64,000 nucleotides of DNA from Bifidobacterium apri (GTDB lineage: Bacteria > Actinomycetota > Actinomycetes > Actinomycetales > Bifidobacteriaceae). The notes under the pieces were generated by a model. It made no database searches. It saw nothing but the letters and a program-made list of their open reading frames with translations, and had not been told where the DNA came from. Made by a program: the position numbers and the translations under genes. Shown in pieces: positions 8,710 to 17,938 of this stretch (the first letter of the stretch is position 1; every line of letters starts with the position of its first letter). Location of the stretch: the NCBI RefSeq assembly GCF_009299485.1, contig NZ_WBSO01000006.1, forward strand, positions 59,422 through 123,421. The letters run 5' to 3'.

Positions 8710-9342
8710 ATGACCTCCATCGCAGTAGTCGCAGCAAACGGCAAGGCCGGTAAGCTCATCGTCAAGGAAGCCGTCGATCGCGGATTCGACGTCACCGCCG
8801 TCGTACGCGACGAGAACAAGACCGTCGCCCAGCACGCCATCATCAAGGACCTGTTTGATTTGACCGCCGACGATCTCAAGGGTTTCGACGCGGTTGTGGA
8901 CGCCTTCGGCGCCTGGAGCCCCGACACCCTGCCGCAGCACTCCACCTCGCTCAAGCACCTGGCGGACATTCTCTCCGGCACGCAGACCCGTCTCATCGTG
9001 GTCGGCGGCGCAGGATCGCTGTACGTGGACCCCGAGCACAAGACACAGCTCGTTGACACCCCGGACTTCCCGGACGCCTTCAAGCCGCTCGCCAAAGCAC
9101 AGGGCAAAGCACTCGCCGAGCTTCGCGAACGCAAGGACGTGCGCTGGACCTTCGTCTCCCCGGCAGCCGACTTCCAGGCCGACGGCGAGCGCACCGGCAA
9201 GTATATTCTCGCCGGCGAAGAGCTGAAGCTCAACGATCGCGGCGAATCCATCATCAGCTACGCCGATTATGCCATCGCCATCGTTGATGAGATCGCCAAG
9301 GGCAACCATATCGGCCAGCGCATCTCCGTGGTGCGCGCCTGA
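8710..9342 (+). CDS. NAD(P)-binding oxidoreductase (atypical SDR, NmrA/YwnB-like)
   Basis: The 210-aa protein has the Rossmann fold of atypical short-chain dehydrogenases. The nucleotide-binding loop at the N-terminus reads VVAANGKAGKLIVKEAVDRG (residues 5-24), followed by FDAVVDAFGAW and VVGGAGSLYVD. It lacks the classical YxxxK catalytic pair, as in the NAD(P)H-binding YwnB/NmrA-like group, so the substrate is unknown. AAGGAACACC precedes the ATG. The divergent HxlR regulator probably controls it in response to oxidative or quinone/aldehyde stress. Confidence 0.85.
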   Translation: MTSIAVVAANGKAGKLIVKEAVDRGFDVTAVVRDENKTVAQHAIIKDLFDLTADDLKGFDAVVDAFGAWSPDTLPQHSTSLKHLADILSGTQTRLIVVGGAGSLYVDPEHKTQLVDTPDFPDAFKPLAKAQGKALAELRERKDVRWTFVSPAADFQADGERTGKYILAGEELKLNDRGESIISYADYAIAIVDEIAKGNHIGQRISVVRA

Positions 9343-9392
9343 GCCCGAGCCGCGCCCTTACCGCTCTTCGCGATAATCGACGTCAAGCCAAT

Positions 9393-9436
9393 GCCCACCT
9401 CCCACAACCGGTACGATACCGTCATGAGAGGTGGGC
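9393..9436. terminator. Stem-loop after the oxidoreductase
   Basis: GCCCACCTC (9393-9401) pairs with GAGGTGGGC (9428-9436), and an inner stem GGTA/TACC lies around 9410-9421. It ends in CTTGTCTGT. It lies between the oxidoreductase and the macrodomain gene and would separate their transcripts. Confidence 0.5.
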
Positions 9437-9519
9437 TTGTCTGTCACGCGATGTTACGAGCGCGCCCCGGACACGAGACAAACCCAAAACGGAAACCCCC
9501 ACCCCCAGAAAGGCATGAC

Positions 9520-10422
9520 ATGAACCAGCTTGCGCAACGCTTGACACCGCTGGTGCGCTACCTTGCCGACGAACGCGCCCACACCGGCGGCTGGACGCCG
9601 GGTATCCGCACCGATGAAGCGGCCCTGTCCGCCATGACCGCGCAGGACCTGTGGGCGCTGTTCCGTGCGTTCGTGAACACGCGCGAACCGATCGAGCCGG
9701 ACAAGGGGTGGCTCAAGGACCAGGACGCCCTGTTGCACGATATCATCGCAGACCGGGGTATCACCGCCATCGACGACGCCTGCGTCATCCCTTCCGCGAC
9801 CGACCCGCGACTGCGGTTGTGGCGGGGCGATATCACAGCGATCCGGGCGGACGCCATCGTCAATGCGGCCAACAGCGAGATGCTGGGATGCTGGGCGCCG
9901 GGGCATCTGTGCATCGACAACGCGATCCACACCTTCGCAGGCGTCGAGCTGCGCCTGGAATGCGCGCGAATTATGCGTGAACAAGGCACGCCCGAGGCGC
10001 CCGGACGCGCGAAAATCACGCCGGGGTACAATCTGCCGGCGGCGCATGTCATCCATACCGTCGGGCCAATCGCCGCAGGGCACCCCAGCGACCGCGACCG
10101 CGAACTGCTCACCTCGAGCTATCGCAGCTGTCTCGACCTCGCCGTCACACACGGCCTGCACAGCATCGTATTCTGCTGCATCAGCACCGGGGTCTTCGGC
10201 TTCCCACAGCAGGAGGCGGCTGAAATCGCCGTACGCACTGTGCGTGCGTGGCTTGACCGGCATGCGGACACAAGCGCCAGGGCCGACCAATCAGGCGAAC
10301 CGGCCGATCCAGACCATGACAGCACTCCGACAACGCCGACCGTCATCTTCGACGTCTTCGGCGAGGCGGATGAGCATATCTACCGCCAGCTGCTCGGCAT
10401 TCCCGGGAACCAGGCGGCATAG
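9520..10422 (+). CDS. Zinc-dependent macrodomain protein (protein-ADP-ribose hydrolase)
   Basis: The 300-aa protein has a helical N-terminal region (about residues 1-95) and a macrodomain. The macrodomain shows the ADP-ribose-binding segments IVNAANSEMLG (113-123) and HVIHTVGP, and the late loop CCISTGVFGFP. The motif CWAPGHLC (124-131) followed by IDNAIH supplies Cys124, His129 and Cys131, the zinc ligands of the Zn-macro class that accompanies SirTM sirtuins and removes mono-ADP-ribose from proteins. The start at 9520 is chosen for AGAAAGG 5-11 nt upstream; the frame is open 43 codons further up without a better RBS. A SirTM gene follows after 74 bp in the same direction. Confidence 0.9.
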   Translation: MNQLAQRLTPLVRYLADERAHTGGWTPGIRTDEAALSAMTAQDLWALFRAFVNTREPIEPDKGWLKDQDALLHDIIADRGITAIDDACVIPSATDPRLRLWRGDITAIRADAIVNAANSEMLGCWAPGHLCIDNAIHTFAGVELRLECARIMREQGTPEAPGRAKITPGYNLPAAHVIHTVGPIAAGHPSDRDRELLTSSYRSCLDLAVTHGLHSIVFCCISTGVFGFPQQEAAEIAVRTVRAWLDRHADTSARADQSGEPADPDHDSTPTTPTVIFDVFGEADEHIYRQLLGIPGNQAA

Positions 10423-10496
10423 GCGGCAAGCACACCGCCGATCCACACCGCGCCGGCACCCATCACGACCCCGCGAACCCGCAGAAAGAAGCCACC

Positions 10497-11504
10497 ATGC
10501 CGTTCATGTCACTGTTCACGCCACCCGCTATCAATCCACCGGCAACGGATAATCGCGACACATCCGAAGATGCCATCACCCGTCTCACGAACGCTATCCA
10601 CGATGCGGACACCATTGTGGTCGGCGCAGGTTCTGGCATGTCCACATCCGCCGGATACACGTATTCGGGCGAACGCTTCGAGCGGTATTTCAGCGATTTC
10701 GTGAACACATACGGCATCGGCGACATGTATTCCGGCGGGTTCGCCGAATACCCGGACCTCAACACCTACTGGGCGTGGTGGAGCCGCCACATCTACATCA
10801 ACCGCTATATGGCCCCGCCCAAGGATACATACGGGCTGTTGCGCAGTCTGCTCGACGGCCATGATTACACGGTCATCACCACGAATGTGGACCACTGCTT
10901 CCAGCGAGCCGGCTTCCCCGACGACCGCCTGTTCTGCACGCAGGGCGATTACGGGCTGTTCCAAAGCTCACGCACCGGCACCTCCCGCACCTACGATAAC
11001 GAGCGGGATGTCAAGCGCATGCTACTCGCGCAAGGCTTCACCTTCGCGCACATGACCGCCGACACCGCCGACGACTGGGGTGAGCTGATTGCAGCTGACG
11101 AGGCCGGCGGATGGGCCGGCATCGGCATGACAATTCCGGACGACCTCATCCCGTATTGCCCGGATGATGGATTCCCCATGGCGCCGAATCTGCGCTGCGA
11201 TGACACCTTCGCTGAGGATGAGACATGGCATGAATGCGCGGAACGATACCAGAGTTTCCTCGACACCCGCCGGGCATGCGAAGCCGACGGCAGTCGGACC
11301 CTGTTCCTTGACTTGGGCAGCGGCGGAAACACGCCGATCATCTTCAAGTTCCCGTTCATGCAGTGGACATCCGTCAATCGCAACGCGACCTATGCGAGCA
11401 TCAATCTCGGCGAAGCGGTCACCGCGCCGCAGATCGCCGACCGGTCCATCCTCATCGACGCCGACATCGACACCACGCTGCGCAATATCGCTTCGAGAGG
11501 ATGA
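10497..11504 (+). CDS. SirTM (class M) sirtuin, protein ADP-ribosyltransferase
   Basis: The 335-aa protein is a Sir2-fold NAD+-dependent enzyme. The NAD loop GAGSGMSTSAG lies at residues 43-53, TTNVDHCFQRAGF at 128-140 carries the Asn/Asp pair, and the position of the deacylase catalytic His is occupied by Gln149 in QGDYG. GERFERYFSDF and DMYSGGF are SirTM-type motifs. Known SirTMs ADP-ribosylate a lipoylated GcvH-like carrier encoded in the same operon; no gcvH-L or lplA is present here. The zinc-binding Cys pairs of class I-III sirtuins are not seen. It is probably co-transcribed with the macrodomain gene. Confidence 0.9.
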   Translation: MPFMSLFTPPAINPPATDNRDTSEDAITRLTNAIHDADTIVVGAGSGMSTSAGYTYSGERFERYFSDFVNTYGIGDMYSGGFAEYPDLNTYWAWWSRHIYINRYMAPPKDTYGLLRSLLDGHDYTVITTNVDHCFQRAGFPDDRLFCTQGDYGLFQSSRTGTSRTYDNERDVKRMLLAQGFTFAHMTADTADDWGELIAADEAGGWAGIGMTIPDDLIPYCPDDGFPMAPNLRCDDTFAEDETWHECAERYQSFLDTRRACEADGSRTLFLDLGSGGNTPIIFKFPFMQWTSVNRNATYASINLGEAVTAPQIADRSILIDADIDTTLRNIASRG

Positions 11505-11547
11505 ATAGGTTCGCAGAATATCAGGCTGAAAACCAGCATAAAATCAA

Positions 11548-11591
11548 CCAGGCGGCGGGACCCACCTCACAGGGCAGGTCCCGCCGCCTGG
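11548..11591 (-). terminator. Terminator of metG
   Basis: CCAGGCGGCGGGACC (11548-11562) and GGTCCCGCCGCCTGG (11577-11591) form a perfect 15-bp stem. On the minus strand it is followed by TTGATTTTA, so it suits metG; it also lies 44 nt after the sirtuin stop and may act in both directions. Confidence 0.8.
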
Positions 11592-11643
11592 CATATTCGC
11601 AGATTTGCGTGATTCGCGCAATCCGCGATTGTTCAGCCGGCGA

Positions 11644-13542
11644 TTATTCAGCCGTCTTGGCCGGCTTGTCAGCGGCCTCTTCCTCAGCCAGCTGTGCCTT
11701 CGCCTTGGCCAGACGCTCGGCTTCCGCGGCCTTGCGCTGGGAAAGCTGCTCTTCGAAGCGATCGAGCTCCTCCTGCACGGCTTCCTGCGGAATCTTCGCG
11801 AAAATCGGCTTCGGCTTGGCGACCGGAGCGCCGGTGTCAATGGCCTCGCTCTTCCACGGGTGCACATTCACACCGAGCTTGTAATCGCCGGTGATCACCG
11901 GGTAGTGGAAGTCCGGATTATCAAGATCCTCGACCTCCTCGATATGCGGCAGCGGCGAGAACGTGCCCTTGCCGCCGAGCGCCTCCCACACCTTCTGCGC
12001 GGAATGCGGCAGGAATGGAGCGAGCAGGTGATTTGCGTCCGCCACGGCCTGCGCGGCCACATGCAGCACGGTGGCGAGATGCTTCTCGTCATCCTTGATC
12101 TTCCACGGTTCGGTGGCGGAGATGTACTTGTTGATATCACCCACCACGCGCATCGCTTCATTCAACGCGTTCTTCTGATGGTGACGTTCGATCAGACCGC
12201 CGACCACATCGAAGGCTGCAGCGGTCTCCTCGAGCAACGCGCGGTCTTCGGATGTCATGGAATCCTCATCGAGTTCAGGAATGGCGCCGAAATTCTTGTA
12301 GATGAGGTTGGCGACACGGTTGACCAGGTTGCCCCAGCTGGAGGCGAGCTCCTCATTGTTGTGCCGCACGAATTCAGCCCACGTGAAATCGGAGTCCGAT
12401 GTTTCCGGGCCAGCCACGGAGATGTAGTAGCGCACCGCATCCACCGGGTACCGCGACAGGATGTCCTTCACATAAATCACGATGCCACGCGAGGAGCTGA
12501 ACTTCTTGCCTTCCATGGTCATAAACTCGCTGGCCACCACCTGCTCCGGCAAGTTGAGCGGACCGAGTTTGCCGGTCTCGCCGCCCTTGGATCCGGCACC
12601 GTTGTACGCGATCATCTCAGACGGCCAGATCTGGGAGTGGAAGGTGATGTTGTCCTTGCCCATAAAGTAGTAGCCCGGCGTCTGAGGGTCATTCCACCAG
12701 GCGCGCCACGCTTCGGGATCGCCCTTGCGGCGAGCCCATTCGATGGACGCCGACAAGTAGCCGATCACCGCGTCGAACCACACGTACAGCTTCTTGTTCG
12801 GGTTGTCGATCCAACCCTTGACCGGTACGGGGATGCCCCAATCAATGTCGCGCGTGATGGCGCGTGGCTTGACTTCCTTGAACAGGCCGAGCGAGAAGTT
12901 GATGACGTTGGTACGCCATCCTTCGCGCGTCTTGAGCCACGCGAGATTCGCTTCGGCGAGCGCCGGCAAATCGAGGAAGAAATGCTCGGTCTCTTCGAAC
13001 CGCGGGGTTTCACCGTTGATTTTGGAGACCGGGTTGATCAGCTCGTCCGGGTCGAGTTCGTTGCCGCAGTTGTCGCACTGGTCGCCGCGCGCGCCGTCGG
13101 CACCGCAGATCGGGCAGGTGCCTTCGATGTAACGGTCCGGCAGGGTGCGGCCACTGGACGGGGAAATGGCGACTTTCTGCGTGCCCTTGTAGATATACCC
13201 GTTTTTCAGGCACTGTTTGAACAGTTCCTGCACGACGTGCTCATGGTTCGTGGTGGTGGTGCGGGTGAACAGGTCGTAGCTCAGGCCGAGGTCGCACAAA
13301 TCCTTGGCGATCACGCGGTTGTAGCGGTTCGCGAGCTCCTGCGCGCTGACCCCTTCTTTATCAGCTTCAACGAGGATCGGGGTGCCGTGCTCATCGGTTC
13401 CGGACACCATCAGCACGTCATTGCCCTTCATGCGCTGATAGCGCGCGTACACATCCGACGGGACGCCGAAACCGGCGACATGCCCGATATGGCGCGGACC
13501 GTTCGCATACGGCCACGCAACATTGACCAAAATATGACTCAT
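11644..13542 (-). CDS. metG: Methionyl-tRNA synthetase
   Basis: The 632-aa class I aminoacyl-tRNA synthetase charges tRNA-Met. HIGH lies at residues 18-21 (PRHIGH), the zinc knuckle is CPICGADG...CDNCG at about 145-165, and the signature loop is KKFSSSRG (a KMSKS variant). The C-terminus is an Ala/Glu/Lys-rich helix; no C-terminal tRNA-binding (Trbp111-like) domain is present, so the protein is probably monomeric. The start at 13542 ([15 protein letters not shown]) matches the family N-terminus; the frame is open a further 73 codons upstream, but that extension has no similarity to MetG. Confidence 0.96.
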   Translation of the reverse strand: MSHILVNVAWPYANGPRHIGHVAGFGVPSDVYARYQRMKGNDVLMVSGTDEHGTPILVEADKEGVSAQELANRYNRVIAKDLCDLGLSYDLFTRTTTTNHEHVVQELFKQCLKNGYIYKGTQKVAISPSSGRTLPDRYIEGTCPICGADGARGDQCDNCGNELDPDELINPVSKINGETPRFEETEHFFLDLPALAEANLAWLKTREGWRTNVINFSLGLFKEVKPRAITRDIDWGIPVPVKGWIDNPNKKLYVWFDAVIGYLSASIEWARRKGDPEAWRAWWNDPQTPGYYFMGKDNITFHSQIWPSEMIAYNGAGSKGGETGKLGPLNLPEQVVASEFMTMEGKKFSSSRGIVIYVKDILSRYPVDAVRYYISVAGPETSDSDFTWAEFVRHNNEELASSWGNLVNRVANLIYKNFGAIPELDEDSMTSEDRALLEETAAAFDVVGGLIERHHQKNALNEAMRVVGDINKYISATEPWKIKDDEKHLATVLHVAAQAVADANHLLAPFLPHSAQKVWEALGGKGTFSPLPHIEEVEDLDNPDFHYPVITGDYKLGVNVHPWKSEAIDTGAPVAKPKPIFAKIPQEAVQEELDRFEEQLSQRKAAEAERLAKAKAQLAEEEAADKPAKTAE

Positions 13543-13828
13543 ATGCTTGATTATCAGGCTCAGCGCGGACAGCAAGAGCTTTATCCGACGGGATTGGACA
13601 GGCACACGCAGATTCGTCCGGGCATCGCCGCGTATGACGGACAGTATCACGCCCGCGCGCACCATGTGCGGTTTGGGCCGATCGTTCCTCCTGCGATACC
13701 GCCCGGTTCCTGTCCTGTGACACGTTATCCACAGCTCGGATGGTTGTCGTACACCGGGCAATCACGGTTATGCACATTCCTTTCCAGCGTCGTTGCCTGC
13801 GCAGCATCACGCCGGTATCTTTCCCCGT

Positions 13829-14593
13829 ATGACTATGTTGACAGGAAACGCACCACCGGGGCGCAAGCAGACCCGCCGTCGGCCGGAACCATCCGGACGG
13901 CATCAGCAATCATGTCCTGCCGCATCGGGACATGCCGGCAGTCGCGAAGGGGATTCACCGCATCACTCGCATGGCAAGGGGCCGTCAGGACGCCGCCGCG
14001 TGATCCGACAGGGGTTTTCGACCGGGCATCCGATCATCCGCACATGCCGGCTTCCCGGTCCGATGTGTGTCACACGCATGGCTGATTACGGAGTGCTCCA
14101 CAGCTTTGATGACATCAGCGCGTATTTGGGGGAACATGCCGACACACCGGACGGCCGGGGGCTGATCTGCCGCCATGCGTCGCCGATGGACGTAGTGGCT
14201 TGCGCGTCACTTGCCGCGTGGATTTGGGTGGGCGGGGACTTCCCTTCGACTATCGATGTGGTGTCCGATGCGCATTACCGTTCGCTGGCGCACGGACGTA
14301 GAATCCGCCCGTTCAACAGGCAGATTGACAGCCAGTACATTGTCACGGTCGGCGGCATGAAAGTCACTTCGCCGGCAAGAACGGCGTGCGACCTCGCATT
14401 GGTGCAGATCGACGCGGCCGATGAGCAGCTTGAAGTTGGGGGAACCATCCGATGTCTGATGAACCGATATTCATTCGACATGGCCGATTGTCTCGCGATC
14501 TTCGACACCGACAGCCGTCACTGGCCGAATATCCGGCAAGCTCGCGAACTGCTGACCGCCACGGCGGCAGACAACAGTCAGGGGCAAGCATGA
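13829..14593 (+). CDS. Hypothetical protein with AbiEi-like C-terminal motif
   Basis: About 254 aa from this ATG, though the start is uncertain: another in-frame ATG lies at 13793 and the region up to about residue 85 is low-complexity and Arg/Pro/Gly-rich, so translation may begin further downstream. The C-terminal half has the segment VTSPARTACDLAL, a pattern common in AbiEi-type antitoxin and DUF559-like proteins of actinobacteria. I cannot assign a function. The gene diverges from metG and its stop overlaps the start of the next gene (ATGA), showing translational coupling. Confidence 0.55.
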   Translation: MTMLTGNAPPGRKQTRRRPEPSGRHQQSCPAASGHAGSREGDSPHHSHGKGPSGRRRVIRQGFSTGHPIIRTCRLPGPMCVTRMADYGVLHSFDDISAYLGEHADTPDGRGLICRHASPMDVVACASLAAWIWVGGDFPSTIDVVSDAHYRSLAHGRRIRPFNRQIDSQYIVTVGGMKVTSPARTACDLALVQIDAADEQLEVGGTIRCLMNRYSFDMADCLAIFDTDSRHWPNIRQARELLTATAADNSQGQA

Positions 14594-14940
14594 GCGCGCG
14601 ACGACGACTATCGGTCATATCCCAACCGAAAGGAGCCAGGAAACCGGCGGAACGGTTGCATCATCAACGATGGGCGCCCGAACATCAGCCCCCGGCAGCG
14701 GGCACGCTGTCACCGCCGCCTCCCCCGCTGGTCATCACACCCGTCATCGCGTGCAATCCCGATACCGACATGTCTACGCTCTGGCTGATCGCGCGCGAGT
14801 ATCCGCACTTACGCAAATGGCTGATCGCCAATCCCAAAGCCGACGCCGCCCTGCTGGAATACGTATCGCAAGCGGGCGGTCCAGGCGTCCGTGAGGCGTT
14901 CGACATTTTGTTCGGGCAACCGCGGGACGACCGCGCGTAG
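14590..14940 (+). CDS. Small protein with variant leucine-rich repeat (LRV-like) domain
   Basis: The 116-aa protein begins at the ATG overlapping the upstream TGA (ATGA), with AGGGG 6-10 nt before it. Residues 1-55 are basic and proline-rich. Residues from about 56 to the end (ACNPDTDMSTLWLIAREYPH..., LRKWLIANPKADAALLEY) match the LRV-type helical module found near the N-terminus of many bifidobacterial proteins. No catalytic motif is present; a protein-interaction role is plausible. The coupling to the preceding gene suggests that the two products act together. Confidence 0.65.
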   Translation: MSARRRLSVISQPKGARKPAERLHHQRWAPEHQPPAAGTLSPPPPPLVITPVIACNPDTDMSTLWLIAREYPHLRKWLIANPKADAALLEYVSQAGGPGVREAFDILFGQPRDDRA

Positions 14941-15041
14941 CCGCAAACACATGACGCAGACATGGACGCTGGCAGCGAATTGACAAGCCGAACAGCCGGC
15001 ACGACGGCGCGACGCTATCGTGGCGACACGACCGGCACAGG

Positions 15042-16034
15042 CTAGGAACGCATGTCCAGCACCGTCGAATACACCTGCTTACGGTTGGCGAGCGATCCGT
15101 CCGGCAACGGGTGTTCCTGTACGACCTGCGCGATGGCGTCTTTGATGCGCAGCCCGTCTTCCCGTGCACGGTCGATGGACAACACGGCCAGATCCTCCAC
15201 GCTCAATGCGGAAGGCGCGCTATCCCGCGCCTCATCATCGCTCGCGCCCTCGATGACCAATACGATTTCGCCACGCGGCGGATCGTCGTCCACCGACTGC
15301 TTGATCTGCGCAATCGTGCCACGCCGGATTTGCTCATAGTCTTTGGTCAGTTCGCGGCACAACGCCATCCGGCGATCTGGTCCGAACTCCCCCAGCAAGT
15401 CGGGCATAGTCTCAGCGATGCGGTGAGGCGTCTCGTAGAACACCATCGTGCGTTGCTCGGCGCGCAGCGAGCGCAGGCGTTGCATACGTTCCGCGTGTTT
15501 GCGAGGCACGAAACCCTCATAGCAGAACCGATCCGTCGGCAGGCCTGACAGCGCGAGCGCATCCAGTACCGCGCTCGGCCCGGGAGCGCACGTCACCGGC
15601 AGTCCACGTTCGATGGCTCGACGCACAATCGCCAGACCGGGATCGTTGATCGTAGGCATCCCGGCGTCCGAAACCACCAGCACGGTGGCTCCCTCTTCAA
15701 CGCTGTCGAGCAGTCCGTCGGCTTTGTTGCGTTCATTGTGGTCATGGTAGGCGATGACCTTGCCTCCGACATGCACGCCAAGACGGTTCGCCAAGTCGTA
15801 GAGGCGGCGGGTGTCTTCCGCGGCGACGATATCCGCGCGCTCCAGCAAAGCCACCAGTCGCGCCGACGCATCGCCCACGTTGCCGATCGGCGTGGCGGCA
15901 AGCACGACCGTTCCGGCGGGCACTTCGACACGCACGCCGGTATTGGCCGCCCCGCTTGTATCGTATTGCATGTGTTGGGGTCTATCATGTAAGGACTGCG
16001 ACGCCGACTGGCGTCCCTCGATGTCACTGGTCAT
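15042..16034 (-). CDS. rsmI: 16S rRNA (cytidine1402-2'-O)-methyltransferase
   Basis: The 330-aa SAM-dependent enzyme of the tetrapyrrole-methylase fold methylates the ribose of C1402 in the 30S decoding centre. Family motifs are VVLAATPIGNVGDAS, AAEDTRR, the HDHNE motif, VSDAGMPTINDPG and the PSAVLDALALSGLP segment. The start at 16034 (MTSDIEG) is supported by AGAGGA about 8 nt upstream; an internal ATG at 15971 is closer to the conserved domain but has no RBS. It diverges from the mannosyltransferase gene with only about 30 bp between starts. Confidence 0.92.
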   Translation of the reverse strand: MTSDIEGRQSASQSLHDRPQHMQYDTSGAANTGVRVEVPAGTVVLAATPIGNVGDASARLVALLERADIVAAEDTRRLYDLANRLGVHVGGKVIAYHDHNERNKADGLLDSVEEGATVLVVSDAGMPTINDPGLAIVRRAIERGLPVTCAPGPSAVLDALALSGLPTDRFCYEGFVPRKHAERMQRLRSLRAEQRTMVFYETPHRIAETMPDLLGEFGPDRRMALCRELTKDYEQIRRGTIAQIKQSVDDDPPRGEIVLVIEGASDDEARDSAPSALSVEDLAVLSIDRAREDGLRIKDAIAQVVQEHPLPDGSLANRKQVYSTVLDMRS

Positions 16035-16063
16035 ATATCCAGTATCCTCTACCTTTGGGAGTG

Positions 16064-17815
16064 ATGGTGTTGAGTTCCGTGAATTCTGGGCGAACACGCC
16101 CGTCGGCAAAGGTCGGCGGCGCCCTGATCCGCTTGCGCGCGCGGCTCGCCGCCGCCCCCCGTCTGATTTCCTGGCTGCTGACGGTACTTGTGGCTGTGTT
16201 CGGTGGTCTGCTGCGATTCATCCGCCTTGGCGAGCCGCGTGCCGTGGTGTTCGACGAAACCTATTACGTCAAAGACGCGTGGACCATGCTGCTGACCGGC
16301 GAGCCACGCAATTGGCCGAAATACTTGAATCGCGGCGGACTTGATTTCCCCGTCGACACCGTGTTCGCGGACGGGGACACGAACCGGTGGCTGGGCAGCG
16401 CAGAATACGTGGTGCATCCGCCGATCGGCAAATGGTGCATCGCGCTTGGGTTGAAACTGTTCGGCGGCGCTGGCAACACGTTCGCGTGGCGTGCGAGCAC
16501 CGCAATTGCGGGGACGCTTGCAATCATCATCATGATTCGCGTGGCGTTGCGATTGTTCGACAATATGTCCATCGCGCTATCCGCGGGCCTGCTCATGTCT
16601 GTTGACGGTGTGGGTATTACGCTCAGCCGCACTGGTTTGCTTGACATATTCATCATGGTGTTCGTGCTCGGCGCGTTCGATCTACTGCTCATGCACCGCG
16701 ACTGGGCGCGCGCCAAGCTCCAGGCGCATTATGCTGTAGACGCTGCGCGTCGCAACGCGCACTGGGTGCCGGATACATCCCGTCGCGCACGCCGGATGCA
16801 ACGCAAGCGCCTCGCCGCCACGGCAACAGAGGCAACAAACGCCGACGCATCGTCATCTGTTCAGACAGTCGAACGCAATCAGAGCATGCTGCTTGATGCA
16901 CGCGGTCCGGTCATCGCGTTCTCTTGGTATCGTGCCGCCGCTGCGATTCTGATCGGCCTGGCGACCGGCGTCAAATGGTCCGGCATCTACTTCATGGCGG
17001 CGTTCTGCGTGATCAGCGTGATTTGGGACGCTCGGGAACGTTACCGCGCCGGCTACCGCAGCTGGCTGTCCACTGGCCTGCTGTGCGACGCGCCGCTGAC
17101 CGCACTGTATATGCTGCCGCTGTGGGCGGGCACGTATCTGGCCGGATGGATCGGCTGGTTCATCCACCCGGACTCGTATATGCACGATTGGGCTCGCAAC
17201 CATCCCGGCCAAGGCGTCACATGGCTGCCAGAAGGGCTGCGGTCTTTCGTCGAATACCACGTTGAGATGTGGCAGTTCCACACCACGCTCGACTCGCCGC
17301 ACGATTACAAGGCGAACCCGCTCACATGGCCGTTGCAGGTGCGTCCGACCAGCTTCTACTGGGAAGAGCTTGATGGGCATCCGGGCCTGTGCTCGCTGGC
17401 ACCGCATTCGCAGTGTGTCTCCGCAGTAACGTCACTGGGCAATCCGCTGATCTGGTGGCTCGGCTCTTTGTGCGCGATCATCGGCATCATCATCGCCATC
17501 GTCAAACACGGTGACTGGCGTATCTGGGCGGTGCTCGCAGGTTTCCTCGGCGGCTGGCTGCCATGGGCGCAATACTTGCATCGCACCACGTTCACGTTCT
17601 ACTCGATTGTCATTCTGCCGTGGATCATTCTCGCGATCTGCTATGTCGGCGATCAGGTGCGCCAACGTGTCAGCACCGGAACCTGGCGGATTGTGCTGGC
17701 TGCCACATTGGTGCCGATCATGCTGGTCTCGGCGTTCTTCTACCCGATCTGGACGGCGATGCCGGTTCCGTATGAATTCTGGTTGAGCCACATGTGGTTC
17801 AAGTCGTGGATCTGA
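16064..17815 (+). CDS. Dolichyl/polyprenyl-phosphate-mannose protein mannosyltransferase (GT39, PMT)
   Basis: The protein of about 583 aa is a multi-pass GT-C enzyme that transfers mannose from a polyprenyl phosphate donor to Ser/Thr of secreted proteins. The first external loop has the catalytic FDETYYVKDAW (Asp64-Glu65), and the C-terminal four-TM PMT region contains HRTTFTFYSIVILPW. A hydrophilic loop near residues 225-285 (AATATEATNADASSS) is low-complexity. GGGAG lies 2 nt before ATG 16064, 5 nt before GTG 16067 and 8 nt before TTG 16070, so the true start may be one or two codons later. It shares a short promoter region with rsmI. Confidence 0.9.
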   Translation: MVLSSVNSGRTRPSAKVGGALIRLRARLAAAPRLISWLLTVLVAVFGGLLRFIRLGEPRAVVFDETYYVKDAWTMLLTGEPRNWPKYLNRGGLDFPVDTVFADGDTNRWLGSAEYVVHPPIGKWCIALGLKLFGGAGNTFAWRASTAIAGTLAIIIMIRVALRLFDNMSIALSAGLLMSVDGVGITLSRTGLLDIFIMVFVLGAFDLLLMHRDWARAKLQAHYAVDAARRNAHWVPDTSRRARRMQRKRLAATATEATNADASSSVQTVERNQSMLLDARGPVIAFSWYRAAAAILIGLATGVKWSGIYFMAAFCVISVIWDARERYRAGYRSWLSTGLLCDAPLTALYMLPLWAGTYLAGWIGWFIHPDSYMHDWARNHPGQGVTWLPEGLRSFVEYHVEMWQFHTTLDSPHDYKANPLTWPLQVRPTSFYWEELDGHPGLCSLAPHSQCVSAVTSLGNPLIWWLGSLCAIIGIIIAIVKHGDWRIWAVLAGFLGGWLPWAQYLHRTTFTFYSIVILPWIILAICYVGDQVRQRVSTGTWRIVLAATLVPIMLVSAFFYPIWTAMPVPYEFWLSHMWFKSWI

Positions 17816-17938
17816 CGGCGCAGACGCGAGCCTATTGTGGCGATACTGCCGGTGCGGCATACCAGCTCGCGTGCGAGCCACAACGCCGGGCCGGCAGAAG
17901 ACTTGCAGGGCTCACAACCGCCAGGACTCACACCGGCC

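Noticed and set aside
11605..14085. 826-aa open frame opposite metG
   Set aside because: It lies antisense to metG with no start signal; it stays open because of high GC and third-position bias.
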